Part shown: positions 32,590-43,930 of the stretch, in pieces
How positions within the stretch are numbered: position 1 is the stretch's first letter
Layout: each line of letters begins with the position of its first letter
NCBI GenBank assembly: GCA_010015655.1
Contig: ML976717.1
Coordinates: 55,663 to 119,662 of the forward strand
Source: Bimuria novae-zelandiae CBS 107.79
Taxonomy: Eukaryota > Ascomycota > Dothideomycetes > Pleosporales > Didymosphaeriaceae
Reading direction: 5' to 3'
DNA length: 64,000 bases
The notes under the pieces: generated by a model
What the model was told of the DNA's origin: nothing
The model's database searches: none
Seen by the model: only the letters and a program-made list of their open reading frames with translations
Program-made: the position numbers and the translations under genes

Positions 32590-34464
32590 TTAGTCCTCGT
32601 AATCTGCCACGGCCACGCTATCCGTATCGCTAATATGATGCTGATGCGGATGGATCACCTCTTGCACCGCATCCTTCACGATGTTCTCAACCTTGACGTT
32701 ATCCACGTGTTCGCGGGGGACCAAGAATAATTGCAGCGCACCCAGCACCGCGCACCCAGCGAGGAAGAACCAAGCCGCTGCGCTCCCCCCTGCGGCGTAC
32801 ACGACGCCGACGAGCGGGGACGAAATCGTGCGCGCGAGACAGCACGCTGACATGGCGGCGCCGTTGACGCGGCCCAGCACGAGCGGCGAGGGCGTGGCGT
32901 TTTTGAGCAGGATGAGGGCGCAGGGGAAGACGAGGATGCCGTAGAGGCCCTGCAGGAAGAGGGAGAGGTAGACGCCCGGAGAGACGAGTTTGTCGGGTAA
33001 GGCGGAGATGAAGGGAACGATGATGTACGTCGTGGGGTAAAGGACGATCATGCTGACGAAGGTGGCCCAGACGCCAATCTTCTCGACGAAGATCGGGAAG
33101 ATGACGCCTTGGGTGAAGAGAGCGATGAGCCCGTTCACCGCGAGGAATGTGCCTACGTCGTGTAGATCCAGCCCGAGACCGCCGATGAAATCGATTCCGT
33201 CCCTAGCGGACTCGTCGAGGAGGTACACGGGGAGATTGGTGATGTATGCCATTTGGTGGAAGGCGATGATGGTCAGCGCGAGGGTCAGCATGACGACTGT
33301 CTTGTTGAAAGTCTTCTTCGGACCAGTGGGGTCAGGCCGTGTGATGGGCGCAGGAAGAATCTCATGATGTCGGATTTTGATGGAGTGCATGGTACCGAAG
33401 GAATCGCGGCGGATATCGAAGCGCTGGTCGATTGCTGAAGGCATACCATCTTCCAGGAAAGAAGGCTTTTTGCGGATTTGGCGGAGACCCTCTACGATGG
33501 ACATGGAGCGGTGACGGAAGCTGCCACCAGAGAAGGCGCGCGAGCGAGAACCACGGGTTACAGAGGAGCGTGATATCGATGAGCGGTCACGCTGGCGGCC
33601 AGCGTCTCGCGGTAATGTCGAGTGTTGGGCTGTGAGCAGTGGAGCTCGCTCGTTGATGGTAGGCTCGTGCATGAGAGCCGCCTGCGTGGTCTCCTCTTCC
33701 GGCTCATCCTCCTGCATGGGAAGCGTCTCTTCCAAGAAGAGCATGCCCTGGATGATGGCCAGAACGATTCCAAGCGCAGCTACCAGGTTGGGAAGTAGGT
33801 ACGGATACCTCCCAAACACGCCGTCTTGAGAAAACGTGCCAGGGTAAAACCTTGCAGGCTGCGCAAGAAAACCTCCCATTGCAGATCCGATGATACCGCC
33901 CAAGGTCCAGACAAACGGTTGCGTCGCATACGCCTTGGCTGTTCACGGTAAGCTTGGTTCAATCTCACGCCGATAGTCCACTCACGCTCATGCGCCGGAT
34001 TCTTGACCATCTCCTGCACCATGGTCTGCATGATGGCGACGTTTCCATTGAGCGCACCGCCCACAAACCGCGCCAGCAGCGCGACCCAGTAGGTCTGCGC
34101 AAACCCAAACGCAAGGCTGCTGAGCGCGACGCCCGCCAAGCCTATCAGCGCCACCGGCTTCCTCCCATAAACATCGGAAATGGCACCCCAGCCCAGTGCG
34201 GTAATGGCCTCAGCGACGGCATACGCGGACAGCAGCAATCCGCTGTAGAACGACGCATCTTTCTCGTGGATGCCCAGATCCTTCACCATGACGTACGAGT
34301 ACGCCAGGATCGAGTTGAATGCAAGGGGCTCGGAGAATCGGCATATTCCTAAAGTCGACCTATCAGCTTCGTTCGCACTTGTACCACGCAAGACACAGGG
34401 ACAGCGTACCGACAATGATGAGCTGCTTCCAGGGAAAAGGTTCATCTTTCAGATCTATAGGCAT
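32590..34464 (-). CDS. MFS transporter (DHA1-like, 12 TM, long central loop)
   Basis: Three exons, 34464..34410, 34348..33986 and 33938..32590, give 589 codons (588 aa). The start MPIDLKDEPFPWKQLIIVG leads into TM1. Typical MFS signatures follow: WGAISDVYGRKPV (loop 2-3 motif A), RFVGGALNGN, and NPAHEPKAYATQPFVWTLGGIIG across the second splice junction. A long Ser/Arg-rich cytoplasmic loop (about residues 220-310) separates the two halves, and the C-terminal tail has HPHQHHISDTDS. Close fungal relatives are annotated as multidrug or zinc-type MFS proteins of the YCR023C group. It is probably a drug/H+ or metal-related exporter in the plasma or vacuolar membrane. The substrate is unknown. Confidence 0.87.
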
Positions 34465-35291
34465 TGTGAGTTAGATTCTGTGAGAGAGATGCGGGAAGAG
34501 TTTGAAGAAGTGCATGCAAGTTTTAAGAAGGCGATAACGAGCTTCATTAGCGGTGTGGCACGTGCATGGGAGCTACCCCTCCTAGCTCCACCTTCACCTT
34601 CGCTTCCCGCAGCTTCGGGAACGGCGCGAATACTGCAGCCAGTGCTTGACTAGTTGCACCATCTGCGGAAAATTCATTGCTATTCCAATTGCACCTTTTA
34701 CGTGGATGTTGCCTGCCCGTGTGGAGTTCGATTACATATTTAGAGAGAGGAGACGCCTGCCTTGCAGAAGCTGTGTAGCACCTTCCGCCATGCACGATGG
34801 TCGCACAGCTCCTGCAGTCACTCACGCAGCGGCTAGCGCAGGTTGCCAGACCTCTCATAGTGACGTCAAGGCTTTTTTGACAGGTCGTTAATCACGTCAG
34901 TCATCCCACGTGCTCGCCTATCTGGATGGTTCAAGTCTTGCGAACGGTACGCTGATCCAGTACCTCACGACAACACCGATGACCATAGACCGAGCAAAAG
35001 GAACGTTGACGGTGATAGCCATGTACTGTGTACATATATCGCCCCCATAATATCCGCAGGTGGGGCCCCGCGTCCCGCGCTACCAGCGCCATCGACGGAG
35101 CGAAGCGACATGGGTGCATTCACCGCCTATTCGCGAAACTGCGAGGTTAATCCGACCTTGTTTCCACAAAGCGTCAGGACTCTACCTTGGTTTAATGTAG
35201 GCCAACAAGGCTGACCCGCTCGTACTCTGTATGACCTCAGGATACAAGTCGAAAAAGTCATGAACATTTCCTTTTGCCGTCCACATATCCA
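34465..35291. other. Gene-free interval
   Basis: It contains the MFS promoter on its left side and the 3' flank of the FAD-oxidase relic on its right. I see no coding region. Confidence 0.5.
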
Positions 35292-37006
35292 TCACTGCTG
35301 TTCCCACAGCGATGGCGCACCCTCCAGCTTGAAATACCCCGGCTGCAGGTGTTGGAATACCCCTTGTTGGTCGTACTCCCTAGCGACGGCCTTCAATCGC
35401 GCTTGATTCTCTGCGCCGTAACTGGGAATGACCTGTTGAAACTGACTGGCGTAGTTCATGTAGTTGTACTCCACGAACAGACCTTTCTTTCTCTTCCGCA
35501 ACCGCCCTATCGATGATCCTCTTATTGGTGCCCAAAATCCTGTCGTCGTCCGTCTTGCTCGCCCACATCATGTTAGACAGGAGCAGCAGCGGCCCGTCCT
35601 GCTCCGACAAGTCAAGTGTATTCCCGCCCTTCTTTGCGGAGTTCTGCAGCATAGGATCTGTGGTAACCTGCAGCGTCAATGAGGGTAGCAACGCGGAGGC
35701 GTCCGCAACCCCCAGCACCTCTTCGAAGAACAAGTCTGCAGCGAAGGAGGAAAACTCCTTGTCTAGCTTGAAGGTAGCCGTCCAAAAGGTTTGGCGCAAG
35801 CCATTGGGGTTGGGGATGTTCATCTGCAGGGTCAAGTTCGCCAACGTGCGGATCATAGTGCCATCTTGTATAGCCGGGATGGCGAGGTATTCAAAGAATA
35901 TCGGAGCGTTAGGGGTTAGCTTCGCGTATTCGAACTCGGACGCAGCCATCTTGGTGTTTTGAGCATATACGAAGGAGAGGATTTGGGCGGCTGCGGTAGC
36001 TTGTGGTTAATTTACGCCTAGATTGTAGAACGCATTGGCGATGGCCGGGAATTCGTTCTCGAAATGTACTCGCGTTCCTCCCCACATCAGGCCTTGCGGT
36101 ATTGTCTCGAGGTTGAACTTAGTAACGATGCCGAAGTTATTGCCACCGCCACGCAATGTCCAGTACAAGTCAGCATGGCTGGTCGGAGAGGCAGTGATGA
36201 TGATGCCGGATGCCGTGACAACTTCGAAGGATGCTATGCACGATTAGCAATTGATCATTTTGAGCCTCCTGCGACGTCAAGGAAGGTAGACTCTCCAACA
36301 TTGTCACAAGCCCACCCATACTCGTTCGAAAAGAACGATATCCCTCCCCCGAGCGTCAATCCCCCAACACCAATGGGACTCACCCTCCCACCCACAACAG
36401 CCACACCCTCCTCTTCCAACGCCTTGTAAACATCATGCCACGTATTGCCCGGCTGCACACCCACAAGGCTCCTTCCGTCTTCCAATGCAATTTCCTTCAT
36501 CTTATCAAACGCCACAGTAATTCCGCCCTGGATACTTCTCGCGCCCGCAAACGCTGCATGGCCTCCGCTGTTCATCGCGAACGAACATTGTGTGAGTCGA
36601 GAAATGAGGATGAATGTTGGAATGTCGAAAGGAGTGGTGGGGGTGAAGATGCAGTGTGGGGATATAGAGGCTTGCTGGAGTGACCAGTAGGAGGTGGTGA
36701 AAGTGTCGTAAGTCGAAGTGTTGCTGTGCAGGACGTCACCCTCGAACTGGTATGCGAGGGCAGAGCACTACGTTTGTAGGTTAGCTTTCGAGTGAAACGA
36801 AGTGGATTAAGAGGGCTCACAGCAACGGCACACGCGCCTGCCGTTGTAGAGTTAGAGGACGTAGAGAGCGCAGGGATTGCTAACATGTCGACACCGTTGT
36901 TGCGGAGCGCTTCTGCGGCCTCGAAGGTTGGCGCTTCGAATGTGCTCTGCACGAAGGTGCGGCTGAAGCTGAGGAGAAAGGAAAGAGCGATCGTTATGCC
37001 TCGCAT
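35292..37006 (-). pseudogene. Broken FAD-linked (PCMH/BBE-type) oxidase
   Basis: The start at 37006 has a signal peptide (MRGITIALSFLLSFSRTFVQ). The FAD-binding PCMH domain is clear: FAMNSGGHAAF, VQPGNTWHDVY, VVGGRVSPIGVGGLTLGGGISFFSNEYGWACDNV, and [18 protein letters not shown]. The C-terminus has the BBE-like YMNYAS. An intron splits the 5' part (ACAVA/CSALAYQ). Three problems are visible. The second intron, after DNVG, lacks a GT donor in the needed phase. An in-frame TAA lies at 36007..36009. A one-base frame shift lies in GAGAAAGAAAGG near 35490-35500, after which the correct frame gives GLFVEYNYMNY. A 66-nt intron could remove the TAA, but that stretch reads like protein. Relatives oxidise oligosaccharides or alkaloid-like metabolites. 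Confidence 0.8.
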
Positions 37007-37581
37007 CGTGCCTTCTTTTCGGCCGCCGTTGCACGAGTTCGACTACTGCTGCGAAAACGGCTGTGAGATAGGCCGCCTGATTGAGACACAAAGAGCGGGG
37101 TGGGTGGGAAGATGGAGAACAAGGTTGTCATATGGTAGCTATTCGGCACTGTTGTCACAGGATGGCGGGCGGCACCTTCCCCAACGAACGAGCATATGCC
37201 GGGTCATGAGCACAAAGTCAGACAAGAGCTCCTATAGTTCTTTATCGTTTTACCTGACCTATAATCAGATGATTTTATCTTGTGATTAGGTAGATGTTAG
37301 AATAGCAAAGCTCCTTTTTGTATATCAAAAGCAGCTCTATCTATGTAGTTGAGTTCAACTCATCTATAATCAGATAAAGCATTTTAACTCCTGCTCGCGA
37401 AGAGCGCGAGAACACAAAAGGTGGTTGAAGGGAACTGGTGGGCACTTGTGCTTGTGTCATATGTTAGATTTGTACAAGGCGTCGATGATCGGCACCTGCC
37501 ATTTGGTTTTACATGCCTACTCTTACAGCAATTGCGCTTATTGAACAAGATATTGTACAACGTGCTCCTTGTTCTATCCTT
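37007..37581. other. Gene-free interval
   Basis: This is the promoter side of the FAD-oxidase relic and the 3' flank of the mitochondrial-protein gene. Between 37250 and 37385 the DNA is AT-rich, with a repeated TATAATCAGAT motif (near 37258 and 37366). Confidence 0.45.
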
Positions 37582-38895
37582 CTACTCCTCGTCCTCGCCG
37601 TCATCTTCACAAGCTCGAATCGCTCTCTTTAAGTATCCGTGGTAAGAATCAGGGCCATCACTCGTGAGTGATTTGCCCTTTCTCTTGGACAGTATACCAA
37701 CAGTGTCCTCGCCCATTTTTAGAAGTTCCCGTAACTGGCGCTGCACGCGCTCTGCGTCGTCGGCCATGGGCATCTCAGCGTCTAGAACTGTGCGGGCGGA
37801 GCTCAAAGCGTTCCAGATGGGAATGAGTTCAAGAAGCCTATTGTGCAGGTATGCGACGGCGCGCACCTGCTTGAGATTCCTGTTGAAGTCGGCTTCGGTC
37901 TGTGCGGTTAGTGCGTCCAAGTTCTCCATATGGTCCTGCAGATATCAGCACATACTATCAATGGAAGGTGCAAAGCAAAAGGGGACTCACAGCCATAAAG
38001 TTACGCTGCTTCAGTGCGTTCATGAAGCGCGGAGCATACTTCTTGGCTGTTTCAAGCCTAACATCATGCCTGTACGCCAGCTCGGCAGCCATCTCCAAGG
38101 GCACGGCAAGAACACTCGGGTGCGTCCGATGGTCCTCCAACACGCCTGTGGCCTTGCCTAGGTGTTCGTCATTATCCATGAGCTCCACCACCTGTTCAGC
38201 CATCCGTAGGGCCTTCTTCAGCTCCTCCTTCTCCCAGCCCGACTTCCACGCCTTGTCTCTGACGGCACGCAACACGGGCCCGATTGTGTCGAAGTCTCGC
38301 AACCGCACGCCTGTCGCTCTTGCCCTTTGCAGCAGCTTGAGGACTAAATGCTGCATACCATTGTTGCTCAGTCGCCGCAAAACACTCGCCGCTTGTTCCG
38401 ATGTTATCCCAATCCCGGCATTGTGGCAGCCTTCAAGAACGCGTACCATGTTTTCCCAATCTTCGGGCGTCTTGGACGCCTTCGCCATGTCGGCAAAATG
38501 CCTTCCAAAGTCCGGGATATCCGTATTGCGGTCAATGTGTTCGAGGGGCAGCGTCACGTCGCCGAGGGTGATTTCGATGGGTTCCTGCTCCAGCTTCGCG
38601 CGGTTCTCAGGCTTGTATACGAGCTTCTCCTGCTCGGGCGTGAGGTGCTTCGGCAGGAGAATCTTTGAGTTGAGCGTGGAGAGCATCTGGGAGAGCTCAG
38701 GTGACGAAGCCGGGAGGTAGACGGGGAGCGTGCCTGCGAATGTCAGGCGGTGCGCTGGTAGACGCTCGCGAATGACTGCGCACCTCGATGGAGGGCGGCG
38801 CTGCGTGAAAAGGCGCGCCGCGAGCCGTTGTCAAGGAAATGGGTGGCATTGGTGCCGAAGAGTGCCGTGCGGCAGCTCCGCCGTATGGCATGCAT
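37582..38895 (-). CDS. Probable mitochondrial helical-repeat protein
   Basis: Three exons, 38895..38784, 38733..37991 and 37935..37582, give 403 codons (402 aa). The N-terminus (MHAIRRSCRTALFG...SRRAFSRSAALHR) is Arg/Ser/Ala-rich with no acidic residues in its first 20, typical of a mitochondrial import signal. The rest is almost all helix. It includes TPEDWENMVRVLEGCHNAGIG and VLRRLSNNGMQHLVLKLLQR, which look like degenerate PPR-type helix pairs, and it ends CEDDGEDEE. The first intron (50 nt) has a CTGAC branch site and CGCAG acceptor, and it removes an apparent frame break. A role in mitochondrial RNA or translation is a guess from the architecture. It faces NAA38 across a 198-bp shared promoter. 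Confidence 0.68.
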
Positions 38896-39093
38896 TCCAA
38901 AGTAAAGCTCTTCTTTTATTGTTTCCAATGACCTGTAGTGACTAAAGTAGACTTTTTCGTCGTCGTGTCGTTGCCCAACGCGCAGCCACTGGAGACGCCA
39001 AAACCCGTGCCGAATGCGCCAAGCCTGGAACATCAATTCACCGACATGTTCCTCTGACTGCTGTCAACATACCCCTCGTGACTGGCCTCCTAC
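38896..39093. promoter_or_regulatory. Bidirectional promoter region between the mitochondrial protein and NAA38-like genes
   Basis: Only 198 bases separate the two divergent start codons. It probably drives both genes. No specific motif is claimed. Confidence 0.5.
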
Positions 39094-39479
39094 ATGTGCG
39101 CAGCCATGAACAACGAAGAAGCCACCGTCTACCTCTCCCAGTTCATCGGCCAGCCGCTGCGCATCCACACTGACGATGGCCGCGTCTTCGGCGGCCAGAT
39201 GAAGTGCACGGATAAAGTACGTCTCGAGAGTGCCTTCCCGAAACAACCACGCTAAGGTCGTTTTAGGACCGCAACATCATCCTCGCCCTCACCTATGAGT
39301 ACCGCGCGCCATCGTCAGACGTCATCCGCAAAGCAGTCAAAGAGTCGGGCAACCCTTCGGCGCCTGTCAACTGGAACAGTCGCTATGTCGGCTTGGTCGT
39401 CGTTCCGGGCGCTCACGTGAAGAAGATCGAGTTTGAGGAGAGCACCATGTCTGGCCAACCGAGTGGAGTGGTTGTGTGA
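39094..39479 (+). CDS. NAA38: LSm-domain protein, NatC auxiliary subunit Naa38-like
   Basis: Two exons, 39094..39216 and 39267..39479, give 112 codons (111 aa). A second in-frame ATG at 39106 (MNNEEATVYLSQFIGQ) is an alternative start. The LSm fold is clear. Sm1 reads FIGQPLRIHTDDGRVFGGQMKCTDKDRNIILA, with the junction after CTDK. Sm2 reads YVGLVVVPGAHVKKIE. The RYVGLVVVPG pattern is typical of LSMD1/Naa38 proteins, which assist the NatC N-terminal acetyltransferase (Naa30/Naa35) at the ribosome. They differ from spliceosomal LSm proteins in lacking the usual RG(N/D) Sm2 motif. The cell location would be cytosol. Confidence 0.85.
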
Positions 39480-40200
39480 GCGGGTGGGACTGCCCATAGG
39501 GAGCCCGCCCCTGGTAACTGTTTCTGTGGTAGGGACTTTACCGCATTGGGCGTCATGCCATTAGGTGAATCGGTGCACCTTGCACGCTATGCGGAGGAAA
39601 GGGCTGGCTGGGCTATCTAATAGCCACCAAGATTCAAAACAACCGCAAACCATGCACGAAAGGTCTCTAGTGGTGCAGCGTTGCTACCTAAAACTTCATG
39701 TTCAGGTACCGAATTCCACGCTCAGCGGACACGCAACCATGGGACTATGCTAACGTTCAATAGAACACAGCATGGGATTCGTCGACCATGGAATCAGGCA
39801 AACATTCCCTGGTAGTATAAGTGGGTTGCCTAGGGTTAAGGAAGCTTGATGGTGCTTGCTGGTGTACGGTAACCTGTTACTCGGTACAGTCCGCGTTGAT
39901 GTCTCAACAGGGGCTACCAATAGCCTCACAGGCACCATCCTATCATGCGGTCGCCTTTGCACCCTTCACTCCACGAGCTTGGCTTCACTTGCTCACTATT
40001 CACTTTTCACCTTCATGCCCTTCCTATTGTACTGTCTCGCCTGATACGTAGCGCGTGCTTTTACCGCCGATAAAATAATTCAGCGCTCTCACTTGACTCT
40101 CCACCAGAAATTCTCGCACACTAGCTCTCGACATCTGTCTACAATTCACACATCGCGACCACGCTCAAGTCACACCAGCCTACCGCATACACTTCCCAGC
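39480..40200. other. Gene-free interval
   Basis: The left part is the NAA38 3' flank. The right part is a C/A-rich leader before the next ATG with a GATAAAATAA element near 40069. No gene is seen. Confidence 0.45.
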
Positions 40201-40689
40201 ATGACGCCAATCACACCCTCCTCAGGTTACCCTAGAACCCACAATGCAACCGCCGAAAAGCGCGCATCGCAGCCCACAGGTATCACTAAGCCTCCCCGCC
40301 GCCGTCCGCGCAAAACCCACCCCAAGGTCCTGGGTCCACTCAGCACACAATACACCACCCCATCCGCCGTGCAAATGTCGCGCCTGCTCTCACTACCTCC
40401 CGAGCTCCGCAACATCATTTGGAGCTACGCGCTGACATCTGATGATTCACGCCTGCACTACGACTCGGCCGCCGTGCGATTTGACACCTCACAAATCGCA
40501 GCTGGATTGCCGGCGACGTGCCATCAGACAGCGCTCGAGACGCTGTACCTGTCACTGAGGTGTAACACGTTGTGCTTTGATAGTAAAGCTGCGTTTTTGC
40601 GGTGGACGAGGAGGTTGGTGGCGGTGGAGGGGAAGTTGGGAGTGGGATTGAGGGTGAGGGGGTTGGAGTTCGTGGAAGAGAAGGGATGA
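40201..40689 (+). CDS. F-box/2EXR-like small protein
   Basis: This intronless gene encodes 162 aa from the first in-frame ATG at 40201 (MTPITPSSGYPRTHNATAEK). A basic, Pro-rich N-terminus is followed by a domain common in dothideomycete proteins: SRLLSLPPELRNIIWSYAL, then LPATCHQTALETLYLSLRCNTLCF. The LPPELR-I-Y start looks like the first F-box helix, while the C-terminal CHQT-LE-LY block is typical of 2EXR-like fungal proteins. Function is unknown. Such proteins may act as substrate adaptors. It could be a truncated relative of longer family members. Confidence 0.65.
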   Translation: MTPITPSSGYPRTHNATAEKRASQPTGITKPPRRRPRKTHPKVLGPLSTQYTTPSAVQMSRLLSLPPELRNIIWSYALTSDDSRLHYDSAAVRFDTSQIAAGLPATCHQTALETLYLSLRCNTLCFDSKAAFLRWTRRLVAVEGKLGVGLRVRGLEFVEEKG

Positions 40690-41071
40690 GGGTTGGAGTA
40701 GGGTCAGGCTGGATGAAGGCTCGGCAGGCAGATGTATAGGAGCTGTAGAAGGGGCATGGTACAGTAGGATAAGGGATATGAAATTACAGTGGACTTTGTA
40801 CACAACGTCAAGGTTACCCAGGATGGCCGATGCGAACACGGATGGATTTCAATACTGGCAGGATCACTACAGACTAGGGTACGGCATACAGAATTGATTT
40901 GAGCGTTGTATAGCACATCGAGGTCACTCACGATCTAGCATGTTTCCGCATATGCAGCACCGGTAGACTACCTGAGTGCGGCTAGCGCCACCTACGCACA
41001 CTTCGTCGATGATTTCCACTTACCCACACCAACACTCTGCGTACCACTTCCATCGCCAGAGCCATATCAAG
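40690..41071. other. Short gene-free interval
   Basis: 3' flank of the F-box-like gene and promoter of the SDR relic. Nothing else is visible. Confidence 0.4.
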
Positions 41072-42001
41072 ATGTCATCTTCCACGGAGTACAACCTCTC
41101 CGGCAAAACCATCCTCATAACCGGCGCCTCCTCCGGCATCGGCCGCAGCACCGCTCTCGAACTCGCCCGCACATCTCCCTCGCTCAAACTAATCCTCACA
41201 GCGCGTCGCCTCGACCGCCTTCATACCCCCTCAAACAACAAATCCGCGACAAAGTCGGCGACGACGTAGCCGTTCTAGTCAAACAGCTCGACGTTAGTAG
41301 AAAGGCGGACATCGATGCGTTCTGGCAGGAGCTAGAGAAAGAGGAGGGGTTTAAAGATGTGGGTGTGCTGGTTAACAACGCGAGATTTATTTCTGGCGTT
41401 GAGAGACCGCCGGATGTACCCCGCGAGGTGATTGAGAGCGTGTATAAGACAAATGTCATGGGTGTGATTCATATGACGCAGGCCGCACTCGCCGTTTTCA
41501 GAAAGAGATTGGAGGGTGGAAAGGGAGATATCGTTATGCTGGGGAGTATAGCGAGGAGGCAAGCTTATGTTGGGGGTACCGTGAGTTTTTGTGCCTGGAA
41601 GGAGGGCTGAGGGGTGATGTAAGGCTAATGGGAGGCAGATATATTGCTCAAGTAAAGCAGCAATTCAAGCTTTTGGAGAGAGCCTCAGGAAGGAAGTGGT
41701 CGATACGCGGATACGAATTATGACGGTGGACCCTGGACAGGCGCCTATTGTGCGTCTTCATCGTTTAATAATTATTCTAAGTAGTGCTGACGGACCGTAT
41801 AGGAATTCAACGACATCCGGCATCGGGGCGATAGGGAGAAGGCTGATGCGGTATATGCGTAAGTGCATTGAATCGTGCTTATCAGAAGAGACTGATGAGA
41901 AAGTGGATGCGATCCGCTGGCGCCCGAGGATCAATGTGTTTGCGGTGGGACGGAGGGAGAATGTTGTGGTTATGGATACGCTGCTTTATCCTTCGCATTA
42001 G
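41072..42001 (+). pseudogene. Short-chain dehydrogenase/reductase (SDR) relic
   Basis: The start (MSSSTEYNLSGKTILITGASSGIG) carries the TGxxxGxG NAD(P) motif. Next come RRLDRL, LVNNA (an Arg replaces the usual Gly after it), and across an intron (41581..41638) the active-site YCSSKAA (YxxxK). A second intron (41750..41802) joins DPGQAPI to EFNDIRHRGD. The C-terminal RRENVVVMDTLLYPSH is typical of the yeast YMR226C/YdfG-like SDR group, which oxidises serine and 3-hydroxy acids. Two lesions are visible. The frame shifts at the C-run 41226..41230. Near 41930 the expected PEDIAE..VFA region has lost bases and changes frame. It is therefore probably non-functional. Confidence 0.72.
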
Positions 42002-42817
42002 GTTGGTAAGGGCGATCAAGAGAGTGATGGATAGATGCGGCTAATATTTTGATAGGTTTCGTCGACGCACATTCGCTGAAGACTGTGAGCCTAGAACATT
42101 AAGGAAGCTCTATCGGACTTAACGGCGTCAAGAATTTTTCAGTTTCGGCACTTTCTCACAGTCCTAAATTGTATACGATGAAACCTGCATGTCTCACAAT
42201 TTGAAATGTCTTAAAGCATGGGCCTACTGCGTTCCCCAAGCCTCGGCAACGGAAGTTGAAGTTCTAAATACCAGAAACCTCTGGTTGAAATGCATGTCGT
42301 TGGTGCTATTTCCATAATCCTTTTATTCGGGACACTGAAAGCATTGCCCCAAGGAGGCCTGCGGTCCTTCTGGTCTTGGACAATGTATTACGCATCATAT
42401 CACTAATACTCTCCGGCGGCACAGTAATATTCAATTACATTCATTTGAACTTACCTCGGTCCATCTTATTTGACACCTCAGAGTAGCAATGGGATGGACC
42501 TACTCCCCTTTATTGCCCTCCTTAGCCTAGCCTTTACACCTACGGTGCTACATAGCCTTACTCGACGTATATATATTTTCGTTACTCTCTAACTTTCGCA
42601 AACTCTTTGCTCCACTATGCTAATTAACTTACAGGAGACTATCCCTCTGTCACCTGCTTAATTCTACCGACTCTTGCACCAGTCATCTCCAACTACCTAA
42701 TCTCCTATACAGCAGAGATACGGGTGGATATTATCACCACGCGTCTGATTAGTTGTGCCTGTAAGTACCCCCATCACCCTCACCGCCCAAATGTCCTCGC
42801 TTGCTGACAGCACACAG
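42002..42817. other. Gene-free interval
   Basis: Noncoding as far as I can see. The right end may include a decayed first exon and a GTAAGT..CACACAG intron of the next relic. Confidence 0.4.
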
Positions 42818-43476
42818 GCGCATTTCTTACCCTCGCCTCCGGCATCAATGCCTTCGAGCCATCCAACTTAAACACCTAAAGCAACGACCCCTGCGTCCTC
42901 CAAAGCCAGCCCGGCCTCAACGCGAACGTCAGCCTCCAGCGCTGGACCGAGTGCCAGACCAACCGTACATCAACCCCCCCAAACCCGCCTCTTATAAACT
43001 AACGTACCAGGCTTCTTCCCAGTCCCGAGCAACCCCAGCTGGTACAAGGCCTTCTCCGAGACTTTTAGCAGCAGCCTCCTCGCCACCTTCAACAATACCC
43101 ACTACGACTACGCCGGTTGACTGGACCTCTACGAGGCTTTCAGCATAACCATCGGCAAGACGTCCGCACACTTTGATCACGAGTTTGCGAGCACGCTGGC
43201 TGTGCCGGACGAGGATGGTGTGGGTGGGCTTGTGTACCTTATTGGATGGGAGGGCGGGTATAATAATAATCTCAAGAAAGATATCTGGTATGTTTTCCTA
43301 CGTTGGTGGAGGTTTTCATGCGAATGTGATGTGTTTGATGTAGGTTCTCTAATGCGGCTTTTGCGCGCGTCGAGGTTGTGGGCGGACAGAGGAAGATTAT
43401 GGAGTTTAGGGGGAGCTCGAATATACCGAATAGCACGCCGCTGCCGAAGCCGAACGAGTGGACGTGTTCGCTGTAG
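42818..43476 (+). pseudogene. Decayed secreted-protein gene
   Basis: After an intron acceptor at 42817 the frame reads CAFLTLASGINAFEPSNLNT, resembling the end of a signal peptide. It then passes a TAA (42877..42879) and continues SNDPCVLQSQPGLNANVSLQ. A second TAA (43000..43002) and a one-base shift are followed by VPGFFPVPSNPSWYKAFSET. A TGA at 43118..43120 comes next, then the part containing GKTSAHFDHEFASTLAVPDE. A clean intron (43288..43343) follows, and the end reads PLPKPNEWTCSL. The cysteines and sequons suggest a former small secreted protein. The family is not recognised. At least three stops and a frame shift make it inactive. Confidence 0.6.
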
Positions 43477-43930
43477 AGGTAAAGTGGACAACTGGGTTGG
43501 GTGGGCAGGTGCTAGACGGTCTGCAGAATGGGCTCGAAGATAGGAACACGGGAGCATTTTATAGCTTCTGGGCGATATGAATGCTACGAAGATTGGGTAC
43601 GGAGCTTTGAAGCTCTGGGGAAATAGAATGGATATCGAATTCGTAGGACTAGGCACGGTTATACGCTATGTCTACTTACACGGACTATAAGAATAAGAAC
43701 CTTGGAAGTACTTCCACCTGACCTCTATCCAAAGCGTGCAGGCTCAACATGCAGTCTACCACCGGACGTGCTTTCGTACACCCGCGCATACGGAGAGATT
43801 CCAATACCACTCCGTCAGCAGTAACCCACATGCGCCGCTGCATCGGAGACATTCAACCCCCACGCCTAACCTCAACACCTGCAAGCACCCTTCTCGCACA
43901 TCAAACCGCGAACACACATTTCACAGCACG
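43477..43930. other. Gene-free interval
   Basis: Between the decayed secreted gene and the small membrane-protein gene. No coding region is supported. The right half is a C/A-rich leader. Confidence 0.4.

Noticed and set aside
38734..38783. Apparent stop (TGA at 38743) in the mitochondrial-protein gene
   Set aside because: A 50-nt intron with donor GTGCGC, branch CTGAC and acceptor CGCAG removes it and restores the frame.
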